Positions 53,774 to 60,341 of a DNA stretch of 60,341 nt are shown in pieces (the first letter of the stretch is position 1; each line of letters opens with the position of its first letter). This DNA is from Oscillospiraceae bacterium (GTDB lineage: Bacteria > Bacillota > Clostridia > Oscillospirales > Ruminococcaceae). The position numbers and the translations under genes are program-made. The DNA is taken from positions 1 to 60,341 of the forward strand of contig JAFRUS010000009.1 in NCBI GenBank assembly GCA_017438745.1, given 5' to 3'. The notes under the pieces were generated by a model that was not told where the DNA came from, searched no databases, and saw nothing but the letters and a program-made list of their open reading frames with translations.

Positions 53774-55423
53774 ATGAAAAGATTCAGTAAAGTACTTGCA
53801 GCATTGCTGTCAGCACAGCTTACACTTTCGGTAAGCAGCGTGCTTCCGGTCAGTGCATCCTACCCTTCCGACTATTATTACGATCCGGATGATGTGAACA
53901 GCGTTCCGGCGCTTTCAGTCAGAGAATATGACGAACTATGCTCTGAAATGGAATTTTCACGGGACCTGGCCTATGCATCATCCGCAAAACTGCCGGAAAG
54001 TGTGGACCTGAGCGAAAGTCCGTTCTTCCCGCCTATAGGGGAACAGGGCGTACTCGGAAGCTGCAGTGCATGGGCTACGACCTACTACCAGTTCACTTAT
54101 GAAATGCATAAGATAAACTGCATAAACAGCACGAAAAAGAACTCTTATTCTCCGAGCTGGACCTGGAACTTCAGCAACCACAATCTTAATGAAGGTATTT
54201 CAATCCAGACAGCATACCGCACACTCAGTCTCTTAGGAGCTGAAACAATGAGCGAAATGCCTTACGACCGTACGGACTACAACTACAGATGGTCTGACAA
54301 CGAAGAGGCAATGCGTAATGCTCTGAAGTACAGGGTCAAAAAAGTAAATGTATTCGGCATAAGCGGAACAGGAACAGTTGTTTCGAACAGCTTTGACTCC
54401 GACCTCGATACAATAAAATCTGTTCTTGCAAACGAAAAGGTCGTAGTTGCATCAATGAACAACCGCAGCTACAGCGATTCGATGAAACACATTATCGTGC
54501 GCGGCAACAACAGCGGCTCGAAAGCTGGAACACACGCAGTTGCAATAGTTGGCTACGACGATAATTTCACTTACGACATAAACCATGACGGTGACATAGA
54601 GCCTTTTGAAAGAGGCGCACTTAAAATTGCTGATTCAACAGGTACATTCTGGGGCTACGACGGATTCATGTACGTCATGTACGACGCTCTCAACGGAAAA
54701 AGCGCCAGCTCAGACGACTGGGAAGCTGATGAAAAATACGAAAGAAAAGCAATATTCAATGTAATACCAACCGACGAAGAAAACGACGAGGGATATAATA
54801 TATTCTACTGCATCGACGTTGAAAACCGTGAGGTAAATCTGATCGGTGCAGTAGAGATCGACACGGACCGCAGAGAAAACATGTTTCTCTCGGTTCAGCA
54901 CAAAAACAGACTTGCTTCCGATCACTACACACAGATCTTTCCGGTAACCGACATCTATGACTATGTTGGTTCATTCATTCCTTACAGCGGAAAGATCCTG
55001 CTGGATTTCAGCAACTGCTATAATTCCGATGATCCTTATCTTCCGCAGTTCTATGCTTCAAATCATGAATGGTTTATAAAGCTCGGAAGCACTCAGAAGG
55101 GATTTGACGCAGCAAGCTGGGTGGAAAACGGAAAAGTATCCTGCACACTCATGGATTCCGAAGGAAACACCATAGCCGAATTCGGAAAAGCAGCTGTACG
55201 ATCCGGAGATAAAGAGATCGAACTCAGCACGGTCATTGACCAGAAGCCTGGTGACATCAATTTCGACGGAGATGTAAACTCACTTGATTACGTTACCATC
55301 CATCAGTACATAAAAGGCATGATACGTTTTTCAAGCGTTCAGAAAAGAGTGGCTGATATTGATTCAGACGGTGATGTTGATGAGGACGACAAGCAGTCTG
55401 TACTTGAACTGTATCTGCACTGA
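53774..55423 (+). CDS. Secreted papain-like (C1) cysteine peptidase with type I dockerin
   Basis: 549 residues. Signal peptide (1-29, ending 'PVSAS'). The C1 fold shows the oxyanion Gln91 and nucleophile Cys97 in 'GEQGVLGSCSAWA' and His254 in 'GTHAVAIVGYDD'. The third position, normally Asn in 'NSWG', is Asp287 in 'ADSTGTFWG'. A 'DINHDGD' calcium-type loop lies between them. The C-terminal dockerin (about 496-549) has two loops, 'DINFDGDVNSLD' and 'DIDSDGDVDEDD'. It is probably carried on the cellulosome, where such peptidases are known but poorly understood. GAGGAG stands six bases before the ATG at 53774. Confidence 0.9.
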   Translation: MKRFSKVLAALLSAQLTLSVSSVLPVSASYPSDYYYDPDDVNSVPALSVREYDELCSEMEFSRDLAYASSAKLPESVDLSESPFFPPIGEQGVLGSCSAWATTYYQFTYEMHKINCINSTKKNSYSPSWTWNFSNHNLNEGISIQTAYRTLSLLGAETMSEMPYDRTDYNYRWSDNEEAMRNALKYRVKKVNVFGISGTGTVVSNSFDSDLDTIKSVLANEKVVVASMNNRSYSDSMKHIIVRGNNSGSKAGTHAVAIVGYDDNFTYDINHDGDIEPFERGALKIADSTGTFWGYDGFMYVMYDALNGKSASSDDWEADEKYERKAIFNVIPTDEENDEGYNIFYCIDVENREVNLIGAVEIDTDRRENMFLSVQHKNRLASDHYTQIFPVTDIYDYVGSFIPYSGKILLDFSNCYNSDDPYLPQFYASNHEWFIKLGSTQKGFDAASWVENGKVSCTLMDSEGNTIAEFGKAAVRSGDKEIELSTVIDQKPGDINFDGDVNSLDYVTIHQYIKGMIRFSSVQKRVADIDSDGDVDEDDKQSVLELYLH

Positions 55424-55456
55424 CCGGTTACCAGATAAATTACGTGGTTCTTAGGT

Positions 55457-55531
55457 AACGCTGATCAGTTCATAAATCCACTATACGTAAAGCCGGATTT
55501 AAGTCCGGTCAGCGTTTTCCTTAATTTAAGG
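55457..55531 (+). repeat. Imperfect hairpin related to the dispersed repeats
   Basis: AACGCTGA (from 55457) pairs with TCAGCGTT after about 50 bp that include GTTCATAAATC and the stem GCCGGATTTAAGTCCGG. It shares the CTGAT/CATAAATC/CCGGATTT words of the repeat family but in a different order. Possibly a rearranged copy. Confidence 0.4.
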
Positions 55532-55590
55532 GTTTTCCTAAACTGAATAAATTAACGTGCGGCCGGTCCATATCATCTCCCGGTCGCAAA

Positions 55591-55633
55591 AAATAAAGTG
55601 AAAGTCAGCTTTAAGACTTTCACTTTATTTTTT
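55591..55633. terminator. Bidirectional terminator between the peptidase and dehydratase-related genes
   Basis: AAATAAAGTGAAAGTC (55591-55606) pairs with GACTTTCACTTTATTT (55615-55630), with T/A runs on both sides. Confidence 0.88.
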
Positions 55634-56856
55634 TATCTTCTTGCGTTTGCAAGCATGAGTTTTATTCTGTTTTCCTGGTTTACCTTTGTGGCACCCGGGT
55701 CATAGTCTATGGCAACTATGTTTGCATTCGGAAATCCCTGCTTTATAACACGTGCCATTCCCTTGGCAACAATGTGGTTCGGCAGGCATCCGAACGGCTG
55801 TGTACATATTATGTTTTCAGTACCGGAAGATGCAAGAGCAGCCATTTCAGCAGGAATGAGCCATCCTTCGCCCATCTTTACGCCCTGATGTATGTACTTG
55901 TCACACTCGCTTCTCAAGTGTTCAAAGTCGTGCGGAGGCTCGAATACTCCGTGTTTCTTTATTATGTTTATCATCTGCTTCTGCTTTGCATAGATAACGT
56001 CATATCCTATTTTAAATGCAAATGTGGTCTTGTTCTTGAATCCGTAGATCTTACCGTCATTTACGTTGTTTATCGCACAGTAGAGGACGAAGTCAACCAG
56101 TGACGGAACAACAGGTTCGCATCCTTCGCTTAAAAGAAAATCTTCAAGGTGGTTGTTTGCAAGCGGTGAATATTTTACGTAGATCTCGCCGACAATACCG
56201 ACCTTTATCTTCTTCTGCTTGCTTCGCTTTATCTTCGCGAAGTCGTCAAGGATCATTTTATAGTTCTTCGCAGTGCCGAAAAACTGATTTTTCGAGAATT
56301 TTTCCTCAAGGATCTTCTCCCACTTGTTAAGCACCTTTTCCGATTCGCCCGGAACGAGCTCATACGGTCGGCACTGGTTGTAGAGGAGCATGAGTATGTC
56401 GCCGTAGAGCACGGCGTACAGAAGTTTCATTATAACAGGAACGGTGAGCTTGAAGCCGCCTTCCTTTTCAAGTCCGCTGAAGTTGAGTGAAATTACCGGC
56501 ACCTGCGGATATTTTTCCTTAAGTGCCTTTCTGAGAAGATGGATGTAGTTCGACGCTCTGCATCCGCCGCCTGTCTGGGTGAGCATGAGGGCAGTCTTGT
56601 CCGGATCGTACTTTCCGCTGTTAAGAGCCTCCATGAACTGACCTATAACGAGAAGAGCCGGATAGCAGGTATCGTTGTGCACGTTCTTCAGACCTTCGTC
56701 AATAACTGTCTGGGTGGATGTGCGCAGAAGCTCCATCTTGTATCCGCAGTTTCTGAGAATACTGATTATAAGGTTAAAATGAATAGGGAGCATATCCGGA
56801 ACGAGAATGGTATGCGTTGATTTCATATTATCTGTAAATACAGGATATTTCGCCAA
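55633..56856 (-). CDS. 2-hydroxyacyl-CoA dehydratase-like protein (C-terminal part of a normally larger activase)
   Basis: 407 residues. It resembles the HgdB/DUF2229-like C-terminal region of large BadF/BcrA-type activase proteins: 'NDTCYPALLVIGQFMEAL', 'TQTGGGCRASNYI', 'VGIVGEIYVKYSPLANNHLEDFLLSEG' (read in parts) and 'QPFGCLPNHIVAKGM'. Cys residues in these segments could hold an Fe-S cluster. It starts at TTG (56854-56856); the RBS AAGGAG overlaps the stop of the upstream activase gene, so the two are translationally coupled and probably form one complex. Substrate unknown. Confidence 0.8.
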   Translation of the reverse strand: MAKYPVFTDNMKSTHTILVPDMLPIHFNLIISILRNCGYKMELLRTSTQTVIDEGLKNVHNDTCYPALLVIGQFMEALNSGKYDPDKTALMLTQTGGGCRASNYIHLLRKALKEKYPQVPVISLNFSGLEKEGGFKLTVPVIMKLLYAVLYGDILMLLYNQCRPYELVPGESEKVLNKWEKILEEKFSKNQFFGTAKNYKMILDDFAKIKRSKQKKIKVGIVGEIYVKYSPLANNHLEDFLLSEGCEPVVPSLVDFVLYCAINNVNDGKIYGFKNKTTFAFKIGYDVIYAKQKQMINIIKKHGVFEPPHDFEHLRSECDKYIHQGVKMGEGWLIPAEMAALASSGTENIICTQPFGCLPNHIVAKGMARVIKQGFPNANIVAIDYDPGATKVNQENRIKLMLANARR

Positions 56857-56870
56857 TTGATATTCACTCC

Positions 56871-59795
56871 TTAGTCTGTTTCCGCCGCTGCCATAAGGCT
56901 TCTGAGTCTTATCTTAGCAGCTCCGAGGTTGCTTATCTCATCTATTTTCAGCTGTGTGTACAGCTTGCCTTTTGATTCGAGTATCGATCTTATTTCGTCC
57001 GTTGTGATGGCATCTATTCCGCATCCGAAAGATACAAGCTGAACCAGCTGCATGTCCTTATTCTTTGTTACGTAGTCAGCCGCCCTGTACATTCTTGAAT
57101 GATAGGTCCACTGGTTGAGTACATCAAGGTCAGGCATATCACCGTATCCGCTTACGCTGTCCTCGGTGACAACAGCCATTCCGAGACTGGTGATAAGCTT
57201 GTTGATGCCGTGGTTTATCTCCTTATCAAGATGATATGGTCTTCCGGCAAGGATGATTATCATTTTGCCTTCCTTACGGGCTTTTTCGATTATTTCCTTT
57301 GCTTCTATCTCAACTTCCTTACGGAACATTTCCAGATCGTCAAATCCATTTTCAAGAGCTTCAAGCGTCTGCTTCTTGTTTATGCCGTATTTTCCGAGCA
57401 CATCTGCCATTACTTCAGCTACGTGCTCTTTTCTGTTCAGGTCAAGGTACGGATTCTTGAAATTATCTTCGTTAAGTTCCGGAATATTTGCCTTCAGAAG
57501 TTCAGGATAGTAGGCAACGACAGGACAGTTGTAGTGATTGTCCGTGTCAGGCTCTTCAAGATTGTAGCTCATACACGGATAGAAAATGAAGTCTACACCC
57601 TTTTCGAGAAGATCAGCCACATGGCCGTGTACAAGCTTCGCAGGATAGCAGACTGTATCGGAAGGAATGGTCTGCTGACCCTTGTAGTACATATCTCTTG
57701 AACTTTCGTCCGAAAGGACTATCTCGAAACCAAGGTCGCGGAAGAATCTGCTCCATAACGGAAGCTGATCGAAGTAGCTGAGTACCATCGGAATACCTAT
57801 TCTCGCCTTCGGTGTGCCTTCCGGCTTAAGTTCGGTCTTCATGAGCAAGTCGTACTTGTACTCGTAGAGGCAGAAGCCTTCAGCAGTACGCTTCTTTCCG
57901 GCACCGCGTTCGCACTTGTTTCCTGAAATGAATTTTTCACCGTCAGCAAAGGTGATCATGTTGAGGTTGCACTTTGCAGTACATCCGCCGCACTGGAAAG
58001 CCTTTGATGTGTACGAGAAATCCTTTAATTCTTCGCGGCTTATAAGTGAGGAATGTCCGGCCGAGTTTTCCTTTGCGTAAAGAGCCGCACCGAAAGCACC
58101 CATAAGTCCTGCAATAGCCGGACGGGTAACGTTTCTTCCGAGTTCCATTTCAAATGAACGGAGAACGGCATCGTTAAGGAAGGTACCGCCCTGAACAACG
58201 ATATTCTGTCCCAGGTCGGAAGGAGACTTCGCTCTTATTACCTTGTAAATTGCATTCTTGATTATTGAAGATGAAAGACCGGCAGAGATATCCTCGACTG
58301 TTGCGCCGTCCTTCTGTGCCTGTTTTACCGAGCTGTTCATGAACACGGTACATCTTGATCCGAGATCAACCGGATGCTCGGCAAAAAGTCCGAGGTTTGA
58401 GAATCTTGCAATGTCGTATCCGAGTGCCTGTGCAAATGTCTGGATGAAGGATCCGCATCCGGATGAGCAGGCTTCGTTGAGCATGATGCTGTCGATGGCG
58501 CCGTTCTTTATCTTGAAGCACTTGATATCCTGCCCGCCGATGTCGATGATAAAATCAACATCCGGACAGAAGAAGGCAGCTGCCTTGTAGTGAGCAACCG
58601 TTTCAACTATACCGTGGTCGATGTGGAGACCGGCCTTTATGAGATCCTCGCCGTATCCTGTAACGGCAGAACCGGCAATGTTCACTCTGTCGCCGGCAAG
58701 TTCATATATTTCTTTAAGTTTCTTTGATATTCTGTCAAGAGGCTGTCCCTTGTTGGAAGCGTAGAACTGGTAAAGGAGCTTTCCGTCCGGTGTGATAAGA
58801 GCCATCTTGGTAGTTGTTGAACCGGCGTCTATACCGAGGTATGCATCACCTGTATATGTTTCGATATTTTCATATTTAAGGTCGTTTTCGCTGTGTCTCT
58901 TTATGAAAGCTTCGTACTCGGAACGATCCTTGAAAAGCCTTTCTCCGGTAACAACACTGTCAGTTGTCTTTGCTTCCTTAACACGCTTAACGATCTCGTC
59001 GGCTGTCATAAGTTCGCTTTCGCTGCTTCCTGCGAAAAGTGCTGAACCGTAAGCCACGAAAACAGGAGCTTCATCCGGGAAACAGGCTGTTTTCTCATCA
59101 AGTTTGAGTGTATTTACAAATGCTTTTCTGAGTCCCTGCTGGAAGAACAGCGGACCGCCGAGGAAAAGCACGTTTCCTTCTATTTTACGGCCCTGTGAAA
59201 GACCTGCAACGGTCTGGTCCACTACGGCCTGGAATATACTTGCGGAAATATCCTCACGCTTTGCTCCCTGATTGAGAAGCGGCTGTATGTCTGACTTTGC
59301 AAACACACCGCAGCGTGAAGCGATAGGGTAGATCTTTTCAGCTTCAAGTGCCAGTCTGTCAAGTTCATCGGTAGTTATGCCGAGAAGGGTAGCCATCTGG
59401 TCGATGAACGCACCTGTACCGCCGGCACATGAACCGTTCATTCGCTGTTCAACGCCGCCGGTGAAAAAGATTATCTTTGCATCCTCACCGCCGAGTTCGA
59501 TAACGACGTCAGTATCAGGATAGCTTTCCTTAACTGCGATAAATGCTGCATTTACCTCCTGAACAAAAGGAAGCTCAGCTGCATTTGCCAGACCAAGTCC
59601 GGCAGAACCGGTAACAGCAAGTCTGAATGAAGCATCCGGATATTCATTCTTTATTATTTCCATCTGCTCAGCGACAGTTTCCCTTACCTTTGAGAAATGG
59701 CGCTGGTATTTTGAATATATTATCTTTTTGTTGTCATCGGTAATAACTGTCTTGACAGTCGTAGAACCTACATCTATTCCTAAACAGTAATTCAT
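56871..59795 (-). CDS. BadF/BadG/BcrA/BcrD-type ATPase, 2-hydroxyacyl-CoA dehydratase activator family
   Basis: 974 residues. Two ASKHA ATPase domains in tandem: 'LGIDVGSTTVKTVI' with 'GGEDAKIIFF' and 'MNGSCAGGTGAFIDQMA', then 'LGIDAGSTTTKMALI' with 'IGGQDIKCFKI' and 'NEACSSGCGSFIQTFA'. The Cys in each half can ligate a bridging 4Fe-4S cluster. The last third (about 640-974) is DUF2229-like with 'FQCGGCTAKCNLN'. Such ATPases drive low-potential electron transfer to radical dehydratases. The protein stops where the family's fused HgdB-like region continues in the next gene. The physiological substrate is not evident from neighbours. Confidence 0.86.
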   Translation of the reverse strand: MNYCLGIDVGSTTVKTVITDDNKKIIYSKYQRHFSKVRETVAEQMEIIKNEYPDASFRLAVTGSAGLGLANAAELPFVQEVNAAFIAVKESYPDTDVVIELGGEDAKIIFFTGGVEQRMNGSCAGGTGAFIDQMATLLGITTDELDRLALEAEKIYPIASRCGVFAKSDIQPLLNQGAKREDISASIFQAVVDQTVAGLSQGRKIEGNVLFLGGPLFFQQGLRKAFVNTLKLDEKTACFPDEAPVFVAYGSALFAGSSESELMTADEIVKRVKEAKTTDSVVTGERLFKDRSEYEAFIKRHSENDLKYENIETYTGDAYLGIDAGSTTTKMALITPDGKLLYQFYASNKGQPLDRISKKLKEIYELAGDRVNIAGSAVTGYGEDLIKAGLHIDHGIVETVAHYKAAAFFCPDVDFIIDIGGQDIKCFKIKNGAIDSIMLNEACSSGCGSFIQTFAQALGYDIARFSNLGLFAEHPVDLGSRCTVFMNSSVKQAQKDGATVEDISAGLSSSIIKNAIYKVIRAKSPSDLGQNIVVQGGTFLNDAVLRSFEMELGRNVTRPAIAGLMGAFGAALYAKENSAGHSSLISREELKDFSYTSKAFQCGGCTAKCNLNMITFADGEKFISGNKCERGAGKKRTAEGFCLYEYKYDLLMKTELKPEGTPKARIGIPMVLSYFDQLPLWSRFFRDLGFEIVLSDESSRDMYYKGQQTIPSDTVCYPAKLVHGHVADLLEKGVDFIFYPCMSYNLEEPDTDNHYNCPVVAYYPELLKANIPELNEDNFKNPYLDLNRKEHVAEVMADVLGKYGINKKQTLEALENGFDDLEMFRKEVEIEAKEIIEKARKEGKMIIILAGRPYHLDKEINHGINKLITSLGMAVVTEDSVSGYGDMPDLDVLNQWTYHSRMYRAADYVTKNKDMQLVQLVSFGCGIDAITTDEIRSILESKGKLYTQLKIDEISNLGAAKIRLRSLMAAAETD

Positions 59796-59910
59796 TGATC
59801 TACCTCATCTGAAAAAATTATAGTTATAATCAGCCAAATTATATTATAACATTTATTCGGCGTGTTTAAAAGGGTTTTCAGCAAATTTTCACCTGAATGA
59901 AAAATGTGGC
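59796..59910. other. Leader/intergenic region of the activase operon
   Basis: AT-rich; reverse-strand TTTAAACACGCCGAATAA and a TATAAT-like word (about 59836-59841) may be a weak promoter. GCGCC-TTC-GGCGC (from about 59909) is a small hairpin. No gene is seen. Confidence 0.4.
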
Positions 59911-59922
59911 GCCTTCGGCGCG

Positions 59923-59999
59923 ATTATACAAACCGAGCTGAGCTCGGTTTTTCCATAGCAGTCTTCGGCCCGCAGGGGTGAAGACTACCATTATACAAA
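59923..59999. repeat. Small hairpin element flanked by 10-bp direct repeats
   Basis: ATTATACAAA occurs at 59923-59932 and 59990-59999. The 57 bp between them contain AACCGAGCTGAGCTCGGTT and GTCTTC-N13-GAAGAC. Resembles a miniature insertion with target-site duplication. Confidence 0.5.
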
Positions 60000-60004
60000 A
60001 GCAA

Positions 60005-60045
60005 ACGGGAGCACCGGATTTATATTACCGGTACTCCCGCTGTTT
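60005..60045 (-). terminator. Terminator of the transposase-family gene
   Basis: ACGGGAGCACCGG (60005-60017) pairs with CCGGTACTCCCG (60028-60039); the reverse strand continues TTTGCTTTTG. Confidence 0.75.
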
Positions 60046-60049
60046 TTGT

Positions 60050-60341
60050 TTACATCAGTTTTTCAAATTCTTCAGTACTCATGCCTGCATATTTTGCAGC
60101 TTCGGAAACTGAAAACTTTCCGTCTTTAACGAGTTCGATAAATGCCTTTATCTTTCCGGATTTCTCAGCTGTTTCAAGCTGTCTGTCCTTTTCCGCAATG
60201 ATTTTGTCCTTACGCTCACTTTCTTCTTTCAGTTGATTTTTATCTTCTTTCAACTGACTGTTATCTTTTTCAAGCTGACTAATTTTTTCGTTTTTCCTGT
60301 CATCTTCGATTTTACGCACATAATCTGAATGTTCTTTTGTA
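60050..60341 (-). CDS. C-terminal part of PD-(D/E)XK (Rpn-type) transposase-family protein, cut by window end
   Basis: The open frame enters from the window edge ('TKEHSDYVRKIEDD'), so the true start lies beyond base 60341; the GTG near 60319 is unlikely to be a start. The visible 96 residues hold a Glu/Lys/Gln heptad-rich coiled coil ('ISQLEKDNSQLKEDKNQLK') and the C-terminal helix-turn-helix-like 'FSVSEAAKYAGMSTEEFEKLM'. That ending is common in Rpn/PD-(D/E)XK family proteins of gut Firmicutes. The nuclease domain is not in the window. Confidence 0.7.
   Translation of the reverse strand, partial: TKEHSDYVRKIEDDRKNEKISQLEKDNSQLKEDKNQLKEESERKDKIIAEKDRQLETAEKSGKIKAFIELVKDGKFSVSEAAKYAGMSTEEFEKLM

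Noticed and set aside
60050..60319. Complete 89-residue gene starting at GTG
   Set aside because: The frame stays open to the window edge and the content is a C-terminal fragment of a longer family, so it is annotated as partial.

Overview
The window looks like chromosomal DNA of an anaerobic, low-to-middle GC Firmicute of the Ruminococcus type (Oscillospiraceae). Two secreted proteins end in type I dockerins (a GH2 beta-galactosidase and a papain-like peptidase), which points to a cellulosome-forming gut or rumen species. Other supporting signs are a FabH-FabG-FabF/Acc type II fatty-acid cluster, SRP RNA directly upstream of dnaX, an FeoA/FeoB pair with a DtxR-type regulator, 2-hydroxyacyl-CoA dehydratase activator genes, and many textbook TTGACA-17-TATAAT promoters. 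Species-level naming is inference.

Layout: 1-139 tRNA-Glu (cut) and tRNA-Met; 477-1215 an MNT/HEPN pair; 1359-4865 a minus-strand run fabD-aroE-aroK-amidohydrolase; 5126-12665 the plus-strand operon fabH-fabG-fabF-accB-fabZ-accC-accD-accA-acpP; 12749-14023 a small membrane protein, an S1-domain protein and DivIC; 14045-17102 methionine synthase with its activation domain as a separate gene; 17524-21840 the dockerin GH2; 22014-25865 a CPBP protease, a cytidylate-kinase-like protein and TypA; 26029-26385 a four-tRNA cluster; 26580-28484 a CE2-like esterase and NadE; 28705-31917 the feo locus and its likely regulator; 32063-33596 an M48 peptidase; 34170-36324 an ECF sigma factor with a membrane LRR anti-sigma candidate; 36504-42882 MgtC-like, a U32-like protein with a Met/Gly/Pro repeat insert, aspartokinase, alanine racemase and a SLOG protein; 43086-47779 LCP-like, TatD, recR-ybaB-dnaX and SRP RNA; 47918-53242 tRNA-Pro and an AT-rich accessory island; 53774-55423 the dockerin peptidase; 55633-59795 a split dehydratase activator; from 60050 the 3' part of a PD-(D/E)XK (Rpn-type) transposase-family gene running off the window.

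The most novel-looking content is of two kinds. First, the island at 48.4-53.3 kb holds a ClpX-like AAA+ ATPase with an unfamiliar N-terminal half, a WYL-domain regulator, a PHP phosphoesterase and a zeta-toxin-like kinase with an altered Walker A motif. Its two promoter regions each carry four TGACA/TGTCA half-sites at identical spacing (14, 53 and 18 bp), with the -10 box at the same offset, so the genes are probably one WYL-controlled regulon. Second, a family of about 90-100 bp three-hairpin dispersed repeats (six copies) shows compensatory changes in its stems. Copies sit against gene ends, and one supplies the last codons and stop of a gene. Two other small hairpin elements are flanked by 10-bp direct repeats.

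Co-operation of genes: the fatty-acid cluster makes malonyl-ACP (accABCD) and runs elongation (fabD, fabH, fabG, fabF, fabZ, acpP), but no enoyl-ACP reductase is present here. aroE and aroK supply two successive shikimate steps. metH depends on its neighbouring activation-domain gene. recR-ybaB-dnaX form the common replication/repair operon. All functional calls rest on motif recognition without database searches.
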